A stretch of 64,000 bases of DNA from Paragonimus skrjabini miyazakii (GCA_014338405.1 JTDE01001011.1:72538-136537); one strand, 5' to 3'; positions 11,401 through 23,965 are shown, numbered from the stretch's first letter. Numbers and translations: made by a program. Notes: generated by a model from the letters alone, not told the origin.

Positions 11401-13369
11401 TTCACATCCTTTCATAATACAAGTACATAGTCTATTCGTGTAATTAATGATACTTTCAAATTTTGTTAAAATTAAGGTGTCCTAGACTGGCTCAGTAACC
11501 TACTCCAACTGGTTCTTCTAGGGGTAAGACCCATCGTTGCAATGTCCACACCTGTAGGATAATCCCCACAGATTCCTAAGTGATTTCAGACCGGATCTCA
11601 TACTTGGCTAGATCACCAAATTAAGTTGGCCACACCTTAGCTGTTGATTCTTTCTTCAGGTCGTTTGGTTAATCTCGTTATCTTGTGAAAACGATACAAG
11701 AACATCACTGTAATGATTCACAACTAATAGCGGATTAGTTGAACATGTGTGGGTATACGGTTTTCTGCAAAATACTGTCCATCACAGTACAATACCATTT
11801 TCTTATGACTGTCCACTACAGGTATTGCTTGTTTTACACTAATCGTGTGAATAATAATTCCAACAGTTTGGGCCATCGAAGCTAAATTTCTTTCCATCTG
11901 AGGATTGTATTGTATCAGTCATCAGTTCGGATGACGTGTTCCTCAGTCCAGTACATTTGTTGATCCTTCTCAAGTGCCCTCTTCGTGCGCTTTTCACTTG
12001 ATGCATTTAGTTTTTTTCTCCTCCCGCTTCTTTTCTTCCTGCACTAGTTCTTGCGGGCTACAACAGTGTTATTCGCTGTGGATTTTAATCTGTTCCATAC
12101 CATTAGCATGCATTATTCATGATGCTGAAAACCCGACTGACTCAAAATTCCCTAGTTCCACTTCTTTGTAAGTTTGGTAAAAGCAAAATGTGCTTACCGT
12201 TTTCAAATTACACATATTAGTAGAGCTGCATATATGTTGTTATCCTCTAAGTTATCAGATAACAAACTGAATTGGGGTACTTGATTCAGAGCAGCCGTTT
12301 GATCAGAAATTTGTATGATTAGTTGCATTATCCACATTTGCAATACACAGCGAGGGTACGAAACCGGTAGGAAATTGTTAGGAGGTTTTTGGTGAGACTC
12401 CTGTCTCCAGTAATTACCCTCGTGGAAAAGAAGCTAAACTATTCTCATTCCTCCGGTTTAGTTCTTCGTAAACTTGAAAAGTTTGGTTGCCCTCTGCTGT
12501 CTCGAGAATAACTTGAACCCGGGATTTAAAATAACAGCCAAATTTTTTTTAAAAAAAAACATTTTGCAGTCAAACACTTTAGTGTATATTTATAGGCTCC
12601 TGGTTCATACATAGTCTTAACGGAGTGATAGTGTGTGGCAGCATAAACATATGGGCTGCAAACCTATTTGTAACACGCCATCTAAGCATGTTTCTGGGAA
12701 GACACTGATACATCTTGACTCTGTGTTTTGAGCTGAATTCGTCAGATATAGACTTCAGTAAACATGGATAGATTGCAAAAGGTCATGTTTTTGAAAACCA
12801 CTTTCTTTCATAATAGTTAGAGTGAAAGAGTATTTTGTAGCTTTTGAAGTAATTGTCACCTCATGTATTGTACTTCACTACTTCATTTCTTGTTCGTTTT
12901 GTTCTGGATCATGAATATAATATATATCAAACCATTAGGCCTACTGTAGGAGAACGAAAGTATCAATGGACTGCCATTTGCTTACAAATAAGCATACCAG
13001 TGGCTTTGTTTATTGTGTTGACTCCACTCTTGTTCTTGTTGAGATCGATTACAGTGATTAACTTCTTCCATTCTCAGTTGCCATTAATCACACTTTTATC
13101 TCAAGTTCTCTGCGGGGTTACCTTCTTGACCATTTTGGAGAAGTAAGACAAATATAGCAATGTTTGTAGTGAAAAATCCAGATAGAGGAATGCTGCTTTG
13201 CTTTGTTTGCAAAATTAAGGCTGATTGCTTCAGTTTTTTCTATTGTACTGCCACTTGAGGGGTGCAGTAAAAGTGGTAATCGGTCAGCCGCAAGGACCAT
13301 GGCTCGCATCGTAAATGTATCCTACAAACTAATCACCAATTCATTACTAAAATTGTTAACACCAACAAG
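8431..13369. other. non-coding stretch with two dispersed-repeat patches
   Basis: 8755-8850 matches 19598-19680 (GCCTTTCAGTTGGA block), and 10560-10690 matches 19925-20065 (TTATTCTCGGG block). Together with 7880-8130 these keep the same order and strand as their partners near 19-20 kb. A T-rich frame at 12853-13146 would encode two hydrophobic segments, but I cannot support it as a gene. Near 12540 there is a run of T followed by a run of A. Nothing else stands out. Confidence 0.45.
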
Positions 13370-13640
13370 TGTTGTGATACAAGAACGCGAATTAGTCAGA
13401 GGTTATTTAATCAGAAAACCAACACATTGGTTATGCGCTTCAACATGACCACAAACAAATCCAATCATCTACGTACGACACTGGTCCCAGAACGTCACGG
13501 TTGCTAGGAACGCCAATGCTCAGTTCCTGTATGTACGGAAAACCATTACACTCCATGCTGCACTCCAATGCTTCTTCTTGTATTTTTCCCGCGGCTACTT
13601 AAGTGTCAAAGTCTATGCTCTGGCCCCACCACTGAATATT
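13370..13640 (-). repeat. 3' LTR of the Gypsy element
   Basis: It follows a purine-rich GTGGTGGGG run near the end of the pol frame and ends in ATCACAACA at about 13370. It aligns over its length with 51077-51352, including GTGCAGCAT, GAACTG-GCATTG and CGCGTTCTTG-ATCACAACA. A weak AATAAA-like signal (ATTAAATAACC) lies near the end. The start is uncertain by some tens of bases. Confidence 0.6.
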
Positions 13641-14910
13641 AATGGTATGGGTAATACAGTGCGATCGCTCGTCCTCACTAGACTTCTCCCCTCGCGAAGA
13701 TTCTACGGGCTGTAGCAAAAGCCATTTAGGTTCTCTTCGTTCGCCTGACGATCTGTGTACCAGCCTCGGTGCTGTTGATGTACCTGGTGTGCATTCCCTT
13801 CCGATCGGAATGTTATACCATTTGCAAGGCTGGCTTCCCTGAACTCGATGTTGATTTTTCTCATTCCTTATTAGATACACTGGACCGCGACGTTTCACTA
13901 TTACATACGGTCCGTTCCATTTTACCAGAAACTTCCTAGATCCGGGTCCTGTTGCACCCATGCTCTGCCTTTCTATGTAGTTGATCTTTGAACTAAGCTC
14001 AAACACTGCACCCCGACTCGATGACCTTGCAGTTGACTGCTTCTTGGAAAATTCTTGAACGTTCACCAAGTTTTGGCTGGTCACTATCCGCGCTTCTGCG
14101 AATTCAAATGTGCTCATCCGTCGGCCTCCCCACAAACCAATCTTCTGATCGACTGGCAAGAGTGGCATGCGCCCGTACATTGGCTCGAACGGCGACTTCT
14201 TCGTTGTTCTTTGTGGGGAATGGCAGTGGGCCAACATAACGAATGGTAATGTTTTCCCCCAGCTCCCTCCTTTCGCCACCAACAACTCCTTGGTTGTGCG
14301 ATTGTTTCTTTCCGTCGGTCTATTTGAATGAAGATGGTATGGCGTCGTGCGAAGTTTTTGATTCCTAAGAGCTCCAAACAGTTCCTAAGCGTTTCGTTTT
14401 CGAAGCAGGGATTTTGATCAGTCATTGTGCTTCGCGAGATTTCGTGATCTGCAACGATGTGTTCCCTCATCACCCTGTATACAGCGCTTGCACGCTGACC
14501 TAGTATGGCGGCTACTTCAATCCACTTTATTAAATGTCCAGTCTATGATGGATTGGTTTCCGGACGTGATTACTGTGAAGGGATCCAGCACATCCACCGA
14601 CCATAATTCCTCAATTTCACTGACCGGGATTGGCTGTGTAAGATACTGTCTGGAGGGGGTTAATGCTCTTCAACAGATGACATTGCTAGCACGTCCGCAT
14701 ATAACTGTTAAAATCATTATTACTTCCCGGCCAGTATGTCCTTTGCGTCGGTACTTCGTAAGTTCGATATCATCCCGTATGAGTCAGCTGATGATATTCC
14801 TTCAAAATTGTCGCTCTCAACTCCGTCGATATAACAGGCATGCTTATTCCCTCCAGCAGTTGGCGCATTAAAATTCCGGCACTATTCAACCGCAAGTCTG
14901 ACCAATGCAT
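13599..14910 (-). pseudogene. Gypsy integrase domain
   Basis: The N-terminal zinc-binding part is seen as LRATILKEYHQLTHTG (about 14760-14820). The core has TDQNPCFENETLRNCLELLG (about 14350-14410) and a long open stretch from 14285 downward. The C-terminal part has FLVKWNGPYVIVKRRGPVYL (about 13865-13925), the GPY/F-type module that binds DNA or chromatin. The long final frame (228 codons) suggests moderate age, but upstream frame changes disable the enzyme. Confidence 0.8.
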
Positions 14911-15163
14911 TCCGAAAGCTTTCAGCTACGGATTTCCCTCGTCTTCTGGCGACTGTTCTCCCAAAAGAAAGCGGCCAGTCACCACCCGAATCGTTGTACA
15001 CTCTGTGCTACTTGTAACTTTCCAGGATCGTTCTCCATTTCAATATTATTAACTCCAATCATGTCCTTGTGAACTTCATCCATATGTTGCATTTGAAAAT
15101 CAAATCGGGGGCATAGTTTCCTTTTCCAGCTACATGGCGGATTGTGAAGTCATACTCCTATAG

Positions 15164-15536
15164 TCATAACGCCCAACGAACCCGCTTTCCTCGAGGGTTC
15201 TCCGTCGATTTAATCCACTCCAACAGTTTGTGGTCGGTCTCCACACGGAAACGTCGGCCGAGCCAGTACGATCTCTGCGTTTCCAAGGCTCGCACCACCG
15301 CCAAACACTTCTCTATCGTTGAGTAGTTTCGTTCAGCAGGAGTTAGTACCCGACTGGCATATTCCATCACACTGACTTCCTGCTACACTACAGCTCCGAT
15401 TCCTACGTCGCTCGCATCCGTTGCGGCAACGAAGCTCCGTCCAGTCACTGGCAATTTCAGGGTCAGTTTCCACTTCTTTAACAATTGTTGGATCTCGAAA
15501 TACGCCTGCTTGGCCTTCACTGTTCAGTGAATACAC
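15164..15536 (-). pseudogene. Gypsy RNase H domain
   Basis: The minus frame contains YASRVLTPAERNYSTIEK followed by LGRRFRVETDHKLLEW. This is the characteristic RNase H segment just after reverse transcriptase in Ty3/Gypsy elements, where it degrades the RNA strand of the hybrid. The upstream part (15333-15536) is in another frame. Confidence 0.8.
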
Positions 15537-16504
15537 AATTCCTTTTCATGATTTCGTATAATGGCCTGGCGAGTTCACTGCAGTGTTTGACGAGGTGGCT
15601 GTAAAACTCAGCGTGTCCGAGAAACTGTCGCAACGTCCTCTTCGATTTCAGCACCGGAATAGCTAAGATTTTCATCAGTTTCTCGGCAATGTTTGAACCC
15701 CACCCTGACCGACCTTGTGGTCGAGTCACACCACTGTTTGTTTCGCCAGCTGCGACTTTGGACTATAGATCCGTGTGTTGGTTTTTTCAATATTCTGCAG
15801 CATATTTGAATATTTTAGTATATGTTCTGTTTCATTCGCACTGTAGATGACAATATCGTCTGCATAAACAACAACATTGGCCAATCCGTCTAGGACATTC
15901 AGCACCAGTCGTCTGAAGATGAAAGGGGCGCCTGACAGTCCAAACGGCGTACGTTCGAAACGGTACTGCCTTTATTCCACTGAGGTATCTCAACCTCAAG
16001 TCCAACATTGTGAATTTCCTGGCGTTCTGTACCGGAATTCTCTGCCACCGATGGGACTGTTACGACTTCGTTGACTGCAGTCTCGTTGAACCCTCTGAAG
16101 TTGACACAAAATCGAAATTTACCGTTGGGCCCCGTCACCAACAAGACTGGAGAATTAAACGGGCAGTCGGCATCCTTGATGACTTTTTCCCTCAGCATGT
16201 CTTTCACTTACCGCTCAATTTCCGGCTGCAGGTGTATTGGAGTTCTCCTGGGGCCGAATGGCCGAAATCGCTTTGGCCCGATGGGGATTTCGTGTTCAAC
16301 CCAGTCACAGTAGCCATATGGGTCCTGGTCCGTGGTGAAAAATCCCTGAAATTTGCGTATCACTTCACTCAGCAACCGACTGTCACAGGTTGATATTGCT
16401 CTGGGTATGTTCGCTTCAATTTGTCCAAACTGGGGTTTGCGTTTTCTCATTAATGGAACCACCCCATACTTCGTCACGAGTTTATCATGCTTCAAATAAA
16501 TCAT
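15537..16504 (-). pseudogene. Gypsy reverse transcriptase domain
   Basis: It begins with the pre-finger block FGPRRTPIHLQPEIER, followed in another frame by VIKDADCPFNSPVLLV. The motif TPFGLSGAPFIFRRLV precedes the catalytic box VVYADDIVIYS, with Tyr-Ala-Asp-Asp encoded at 15855-15866. The thumb continues in broken frames toward 15537. Stops occur, for example a tag directly after PEIER. The catalytic Asp pair itself is preserved. Confidence 0.85.
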
Positions 16505-16935
16505 GCTGATCCCCGACTGTTGGTGGCATTCCCTCCAACAACTGATCTGTCAGTTTGCGATGTTCTGAGTCCTAGTTCAAGTGTGGCAGGGCTCTTGATA
16601 ACGCCGTTGTGAGTGACACAGTGTAAACAACTGCGTCGCCTCCTGGCCCAAGCCGGGCGCTCCTGAACAACGCATTGGCTCCTGACAGTCGGCGGGGCTG
16701 TCAAACCCGGCGACCAGCGCCTTCTTTGCGGCGGCCCACTCCAGTTTCGCAGGGCTCCTTCATGCCGCCTCCAGCACTGCCTTTGCCCAGCCCTTGAGCA
16801 GCATCCTCAGGGCCACCAGCATTGCTAGGTCGGCCTTGACTCCGGCCGTTTCCGCCACGTCCTCGAAGTCCCCCAGGGAACTCCGGACGTCCCCATCCTC
16901 AAACGGCTGCAGCCACAAGATCTTCAGCTTCCACC
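16505..16935 (-). pseudogene. Gypsy gag fragment
   Basis: A relatively GC-rich block reads on the minus strand as LQPFEDGDVRSSLGDFEDVA, then LAMLVALRMLLKGWAKAVLE and, after frame changes, KLTDQLLEGMPP. This matches the helical capsid-like gag of Gypsy elements (DFE-A...L..LLKG.A..V pattern). It stops just before the pre-reverse-transcriptase block, with no CCHC knuckle. Its base composition is richer in G and C than its flanks. Confidence 0.7.
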
Positions 16936-19900
16936 CTTATCAAGGCATAAGTATAAGCAACCATAAGTACACATGAAGTTGCCTAATGTCAGATTATCTA
17001 TAACCACGTTTACACACACTTCTTCATTCCAAGGCTGATGTGAAGAATAGGCTATTAAGTGTAGGTTCCAGCAAGAAGAATTCATTTGGAGGATTGACAG
17101 ATTTAATATGCGACTCGTAAATCTGGAAGGGTTTGGTGTCATTCTGATGATAGTTTCTGAAAGTCCTCAGCTACACACTATATCAGAGCCAGAAGACCAT
17201 GTATCTTAGCTTTATATTAGGTGTCTAGATCACAAGATCTGTGTTGACAGATAATTTGTTGGCTTTTATAAGTTTACCATGCATGATCGTCTGTGAGTGT
17301 TCTTGTCATCTACTTCTTGAATGGATGATACCGCCTCCACTGTGAGCATCACCATTTCGCGGCTATATACTTCAGTGAATGGGGAATATCTCACTACCGC
17401 GTCACGTGACGCACTGAGGTTGAAGGTCGCCTAAACATCTCGTCGTTTTGCCTAGTATCATCTGTTTACTAATCTTGGAAGCTTATCATACATGCGCTGA
17501 TGCGCACCCGAATCAGTTTTGACCAGAACAGATGTATCCATTCTTACGAGACACGCCCTCAGTTGTCCAGTGGGGTCAAGGTTTGTGTTCATATCCATGA
17601 ATCAAATCTTGAGAATAACGATAGGCTTCAGACAAACCGAACCAATCACGTGAAACAGAACTGACATTTTAAACCAGGTCAAAAATGACCAGGATGACCT
17701 ACAGGGCAATAGTGAACTATTACGACTTCCCATAAAGTTATAGACTACTCAGACTTTTTCGCATTCAGAAATGAACCATCTATGCAAGCGCATATCTTTA
17801 CAGCTCAAATGGGTCAAAAATGCAGTGTAACATGATCAGTTTTGTTACTTTGAAAGAAAAGTCAACTGCTTGTCATTGAGGGAGAAAAAAGTAGAGACGG
17901 TGCGACAAAACGAATGGAATCATTATTCAAAAGGCCGTCGAAAATTATTAAGCTAGAAAATTATTCACAAAATCTTAGGTAGTTTTGTTGCTGTGTCACT
18001 GGGGTTGCCTCGATTTCAATAAACTTCATGAATTTTTACAAGAAGTATGTGGTGTTTTACATGGTAACTGTTTCTTCACAAAGGCTTCAAGCCCGGATTA
18101 CACCGTTCACAATCCACTATGTGGTGATGATATTTCAATGTCGTTTATAAAATGAATTTGTCCCCTGAAAACGGATTTAACTAAGTGAATAAATCATAAT
18201 TTTATTGAACCAACTTGCGCAGCTGATCCAGTAGCATACGATTTTCCCCTTCGCCATCACAGGAGACGTGCTAGTTTACCCAAAGACAAACACTGGATCT
18301 GGTCCCTTCATTTATTAAAGTTCGTTTTGAGATTGTCATCTTCTCGGACAGCACTATTCTTGAAACAAAATTTTATAATAACTGTGGCGTTAGTGAGACT
18401 GCAAGTGCTTGTGGTAACAGTTGGCCTACCGATAAATTTTAGCAGTGTGCATTCAAATCAGTCGGCTATATCGTCTAGGTGTTTTGGCCACTTTGGTCCC
18501 CATGTCATGTAAACTGACTGTTGGCAAACATCTTAGTGGCTGAGAGACAGTGCAGAAATGGGAACTAGCATGCACTAATGAATGCAAACGGATGAAGTGA
18601 AAATACCAGATTTCTCAAACGGAGTGAGCTATCGCAATATTTTTCTAGCCTGCATGCAAGATGGAATTAAGTTTACAAAGCACTGAAGGGTGGATTGAAG
18701 GTTGGTCATTTCCTCATAGTACTTGAGGCCCGTCGTGCCGTTTTCTAATTGTGTTCAGCCATTTGTGATAACTGATAGTGTTAGGCGGTGGTGCAACAGA
18801 GACGCTGAGTGGAGTGTGACATTCCTCAGTTTTGTGGTCTCGATATTGAGGTGCGTCGTCACGTTCCACGTCAGTATGTATTAAGGCCGCTTGATTCCTG
18901 TGGAACGTTGAAGAATCATCTAAAATATTCACGACATAAAGCGCCGCATTCGGTTCCGTGTTAGGAGAAACAACTGTCAATGCTAGTACTTATTCTTGCT
19001 CTTTACATACGTATTACTTGGACAACATTGGGTCTCATCAACGGAGAGGGGTAACATCTTCGTAATACCCGTCTTGATAAGGAAAGCATTAAAACTGTGT
19101 GACACTGTAGGAAGTTGTATTTCACGAATATGTGGCTATTCCTTGCTGATAGAACAGAGTAATTTCCAAGCTCGATGCACTCGTAACACCGCTATATAGC
19201 GTCATATCAGTAATCACAAGTGGCTGAACACAATTAGAAAACAGCACGACGTGCCTAAAGTACTATGAGAAAATGGTTAGCCTTCATTTCATCCTCCATT
19301 AACCTGTTTCACTCATGAATATAGTTTCATACCATCCATCGTTTGGTTGGAAATACTTTGTGATAACACACTCCTTTGGGGAAGTATTTATTTTTACTTT
19401 TTCTATTTGCACTGATTAATGCGTGCTGCACTACCTCCCAATCACTGGGAGATTTATCAAAAGTCAGCTACTATCGACTGTAGACCGGAATCGTCAAACC
19501 ACTGGGACGATGAAGCCGGGCGATTTGGCCGGAAGTGCACGTACACTCCAGTGCCATCGAGCGTGATCTTGCCATCAGTGGTGGGAGAAGCTTGTTTTAT
19601 GTGAGACCTTTAGCAATGCCTTTCAGTTGGATTTCCCCTGAAGTGGTTTCTACTCCTGATTGTATTGTGGGTGCTTGTCCTACCTGAAGACATCCTACTT
19701 TTGTCTTCTCGACGCCACACTTGACTGCGTACTGTGCATCGAGGTCTTGTGGTTGGCTGCACCATACAGGTAATATGAACTGTACTGTCCACGACCTCTT
19801 TTGGATAATCGGGGAACCTTTACGCTGTAATGGTGCATCAGCTCTAGTGTTTGATTAAGCCAACGGTGCCAACAGACGGTGACGTTGGTGAATTTAATCT

Positions 19901-22569
19901 TCATCAAAAGATCAAGTGATAGAGAACCTTGTATTTTTCTCCCTATCGTTCAGGCTTGAAGCGGAAAAAAGTGGCTTTTCACACTCGTCTTCTGATATGA
20001 TTTGGAAGCGAATGACGGGAACAATCATGTTATTCTCGGGACCAAGGTTTTCTGTTGTTTGTTTTTATTCCAAGGCGGAAAATTCGAATTCTGCCAAGTG
20101 CACCTTTATTCTGCGTACCTTTTTTAGGGGTCACAACGTCAACCGCCAAACAAACAGTGTTAGTCCCACGGGGGGTTACGGGCTTCACTGAAGAACGGTT
20201 ATCATTGTCAGAAGGGTCACCACATCAACATATCCTACCACTGCAATACGTCTACTTTTGCTTGAGTCAGTAATGTCGAATGGTAGTGGTGGTGATGGCG
20301 GCGGCAGTGTTATCCCCCGAGACTGAGGGAACAGTGGCTTGTCGTTTGCTGAGCGGTTGCCTTCACATAAAGACTAATCGTCCAATTAAAGACGGATGAA
20401 ATATTCCCCGCCATTTAACGAACCACCTTGATAAAAATGTGACATTAACCAAAAGTTAAATAAATAAAGGCGTAGAATAATTATGTATTAACGTGAATAT
20501 GTGTCATTGTATACTAACACGTGAAGTAACCAGGAATAAGTGGACATCGCATCCGAAGACCTACAATGTCCTACATAAAATCAGTTTACTCGGTTTTCTG
20601 CAACTTAACGTTGCGTTCATAACTTTCACATCTTTCATATATATTATTGAAGTTTCAGATCGTAAAGCGTGTTTTTATCCCATATCGAAGATGCTAAACG
20701 TAAACTAATTGAACGGAATAGCCGATAAATGACAAACTAATTTGTTATACTGGAATTTTTAAACATCACAGGTTGTATGGGTCTCTGAAGCTTTGCGCAA
20801 ACTACTAGTCGTGTGCTCGACAACAGACGAAAACTGGACAAAGATGCTACAAGTACTAGTGTATCATCTTTTACTTATGAAATCAATTTTTTACTTCTTA
20901 CCAAAAATGTAACAAAACAGCTCGAAACTGGATCAATTCATTTTTCTAATCTACGTCCTCTGTTCAAAATCCATATGGCCATAAGCATATTTACGTGGTC
21001 CTCGTTTAAATCTCATTTTCAAATTATATTAGTCTAGAAAACGTGAACTCTTCGGTGGTTGTAAATAACCTGGCAAACCTGCGTGCCACCATCAAAGTAA
21101 ACAACCCATCGGACTAGGATCTAGATAGTATACTATCTGTGACAAGCTGCATTCACCTAGTCACTTTTCTGGAATACTTTCTGTTTTTGATCGATCTTTT
21201 ACTTACCCTCCTAATCGAAGAGCAATCAGTATCCACTATCTGTTACTGACACAGCATAACAGAAAAGGGCGATCCATAAAACTTAGCTTGATGAATACAT
21301 ACTGTATCGGGAGGCTGATAAATGACATGGCTGCTTCTAACGATTCGTCGGGAGTTATTTCAATACAAAAAGTTGCTGCTTAAGAAAAAACAGCTACCGC
21401 AATCTTCCAACGAATTGTAAAGCCTAAGTTGATTGGTACTCCTGGTATGTGTTATCAAAACCACATCAGACGGTTTGTAACACAATCTTGATTTTAGTTT
21501 CGTTTGTTGAAGATCAGCACAAATTGTTTATTATTATGTAGATATAAGCTTGCAACCACATAGCAATCGATTAACATTACAGGTCAAAGAGATATAATAT
21601 CTTGTTTTGCTCAGTTAATACTGAACACTTCATTTTCGCCCCAATGAAACCAGATGCTTTCCATACAACAACCTATTAATTAGCACATCCGAAGGTGACC
21701 AGTGGTGTAATTCGATATGGTAGTTTGAATGACCTAACCCAGGGATATCTACATAATGGATGATCGAACGAATCTTCAGTAAACTAGCTCGAAATATTCT
21801 ACCAAGGCATCCTTCTGCTTTCTGTCTTTGAATCTTGCATCTTGTTTGAAGTGTGTGCAGTAATGCAATTTGAACTCAAGGAGCAATTATTGTGACATAT
21901 TTATCAGGGATATTCTGGAATTATCCTGTTGAAGCCACCGATTAAATCTATGACTTTCGATCGTAATCATTAAAAGGCTGAAGTATTGTCGTTCTGAGAA
22001 ACAACGCAATCGAATTTTAAGTATGAAATACGGAGCCTTTCGGTTCAGTTTGCCTGCAGTTTTTCTAGATTACAAAGGTTTTTGGGGGATTTATAGACGT
22101 ACGTCAGAAGTGACCAGAGTTGCTTGTTTGACCAAAACGTGTAAACATTGCAAAAACCGGGAGAAATATACAGCTATCATGTTTTATAAAAACAAAAGCC
22201 TTCACTCCTGTGGATGTCTATAAAAAGGGTTGCAGAAGAAACAGCGCAACACTTGACTGATTGCTCACTCATCTCCCGCAAATTTATAGTTATTTATTCT
22301 GAGGGCACGTCGAATTAGACTAACCGCATTTAAGGTTCTTGACGTAGATGCTCAAAAAGGTTATCAGCGTTCACGAATCCACTTAGTTAAAAATTTAAAA
22401 AATAGCTTGAGAAATGGGTTTGTAAGAAAGTTAGAAGAGAAGATCAAACATTACGTAAGGGTTACATAAATCTGACCATGTTATTCGCTAACTCATTGTT
22501 ATATGTTCTGTACAGGCAGTGCTGAAAGCTCGCGCGCCATAATTATTGATTTATTTAACCTTGACAGTA
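16936..22569. other. non-coding stretch with dispersed repeats
   Basis: It contains an inverted pair of about 90 bases (18695-18790 against 19205-19300), a repeat matching 7880-8130 (19200-19430), one matching 8755-8850 (19598-19680) and one matching 10560-10690 (19925-20065). A frame at 18714-18980 (minus) overlaps the inverted pair and is not convincing as a gene. 20281-20310 is a short GGT/GGC-rich run. The rest shows nothing I can name. Confidence 0.45.
19200..19430 (+). repeat. dispersed repeat, partner of 7880-8130
   Basis: The copies share CAGCACGACGTGCC, a CTCATGAATATAGTTT-like string, TGGTTGGAAATACTTTGTGA and TTTTTCTATTTGC-like strings, in the same order and strand. The first 100 bases also occur inverted at 18695-18790. 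Confidence 0.55.
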
Positions 22570-23640
22570 ACAAAGTTGAACAAAGTAGTTGGGATGCGAA
22601 AACCGGTAGATGCGAATATTTCATATGAACTCATCAGTATCAAACTTACAACAACGTGAATGAGTTTATTTTAGATTAAAACAACTAGGGAGGTGACTGA
22701 TAATAAGTCAGAGATTTGGATGGGCCATTACGTTCAGAGAAATCAAGTTCACGACCACTTGCTTCTGAACGCGGACAGTTGGCCTGAGTCGATTGATTGT
22801 GACTGCTTCAGCAAACCGCAAAAATCTTGGATTAAAATGGAGTAACAAGATTTTGAACGCACAAACTTGATCGAAGGCGTGACCGGTGATCAAGACATGT
22901 CTGGTGACTGAAGAAGCTGTTCAAGCAATATTGTCGTTCTCCGGTAACACGGAATTCTGCACCCATTTGGGCAAATGTTTCTTCCCTCTGGAAATCAGGC
23001 ATATCTCGGTTTGCTTATATAGCTTTCTGGACAGTCACATAGATGTTGGTAAACGCAATGTCAGGTGACACACACAGGCCAATCATCTTTGAATGGAGGC
23101 ACTGGTAGCTTATGCGTCCTAGGGATTACAGGAATTCAGTTGGATTAAATATTTGTTTGACTGAATTTCTCGGTCGTTGTGTTGCTTGATGCATGGTGTA
23201 ATCATTCTGAAAAGGTAGCTGTATATAGCTACTTTGTTTTCTTACAGAGAATAACCACTTGGGTGGTGCTTTTCGTTCACTGTGCCTATCTCTAAACCTT
23301 CTGAGGGTAGCCATTTGATTGCAGAACAGAAACAGTCAAGTGTATTTTTTTCACAAGACTGTGGTGGGAACAGATTCACTTTGCTTGTTTAACCCGCGTA
23401 TTCGCTAGTGTTCATTGGGACTATTATGAAGCTGCTGAAGTTTAAGTATTAGTCGGACCATGTAGGTTTTCTGTAAACAGCGCTTTCAATCTATCCATTT
23501 TCTCAGCGACTTATGAGTATTTCTAGGAATGGTAGACAGTCGTTGGTCTCAAATTTATTCATGACCTTCAGGTTAGGATGACAACTATTTAGGCGTTGTA
23601 TCCGGTTATATGTTACGTGTTTAGATCAACTGGTTAGTAA
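22570..23640 (-). mobile_element. Penelope-like element (family C), copy 1
   Basis: A PLE copies itself through a reverse transcriptase fused to a GIY-YIG endonuclease. On the minus strand, 23640-23395 holds the end of the reverse transcriptase (NSCHPNLKV, NDCLPFLEILISR, VYRKPTWSD, YLNFSSF). 23314-23126 is the linker, including YIQLPF. 23070-22708 is the endonuclease, with CDCPESYI, HLPKWVQNS, LITGHAFDQVCAFKILL, NPRFLRFAEAV and VQKQVVVNLISL. Several stops and frameshifts are present, so it is inactive. The reverse transcriptase is 5' truncated near 23640, the usual fate of these elements. The 3' tail carries a decayed hammerhead. Bases 22570-23190 match 60160-60760. Confidence 0.85.
22603..22645 (-). 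ncRNA. decayed hammerhead in PLE-C copy 1 tail
   Basis: On the minus strand CTGATGAG (22637-22630) is followed eight bases later by GAAA (22622-22619) and then by GCATC. It lies about 70 bases past the endonuclease stop, the position of the hammerheads in the other PLEs here. Helix II has lost its closing C (T instead), so activity is unlikely. Confidence 0.45.
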
Positions 23641-23723
23641 TGTGTCATTGACTTAACGCTTGTATAATGGTAAGCTTGTTATCACCAGTGTTTATTATAT
23701 ATCTAAATATTACTGACAACTGA

Positions 23724-23965
23724 TTGGGAATTTGTTCGTGTTCAGCAGAACATTATAGACAACACACAATTGACCGCAACTGTCACATTCCCAGAGACTT
23801 TCATTTAGCCCCTTTCGAACAAAAGCACTGTATTAAGATCTTACTTTTGTTGGAGCTCGTCATTATCGAATACCCTCACCGTGACCGAAATTTGAACCCA
23901 TTCCATTTTGTTATGAAGCGTCCGAGTTGAACACTAAGCCATTTGCCTCAGAAGGCATGGCTTTG
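23724..23965 (-). mobile_element. hammerhead SINE, copy c (diverged)
   Basis: On the minus strand it shows AAATGGCTTAGTGTTCAAC (A-box-like), TGGGTTCAAATTTCGG (B-box-like), a ribozyme remnant TAATGACGAGCTCC, then GTTCGAAAGGGGCTAAATG and GTCTCTGGGAATGTGACAG, the conserved tail. The ribozyme is badly decayed. It sits next to the truncated 5' side of PLE-C copy 1. Confidence 0.65.

Larger units (their letters stand above)
13370..16935 (-). mobile_element. Ty3/Gypsy LTR retrotransposon, truncated and decayed
   Basis: Read on the minus strand, the order is gag, reverse transcriptase, RNase H, integrase, 3' LTR, which is the Ty3/Gypsy order (integrase after RNase H). There are many stops and frameshifts. 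No 5' LTR is visible beyond 16935. The zinc knuckle and protease expected between gag and reverse transcriptase are missing. A related 3' end lies at 51070-51352. It is a dead copy. Confidence 0.85.

Noticed and set aside
12535..12565. Poly-T/poly-A run as a processed transcript tail
   Set aside because: No gene-like sequence or target duplication lies next to it; the same applies to the poly-T run at about 48111-48124.
12853..13146. 97-codon plus frame with two hydrophobic segments
   Set aside because: T-rich DNA easily gives hydrophobic frames; there is no recognised family and the splice context is weak.
22089..22300. Cys/His-containing frame resembling the C-terminal zinc knuckle of a non-LTR retrotransposon
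   Set aside because: It needs a frameshift and rests on one EETAQHL-like string; no reverse transcriptase is adjacent.
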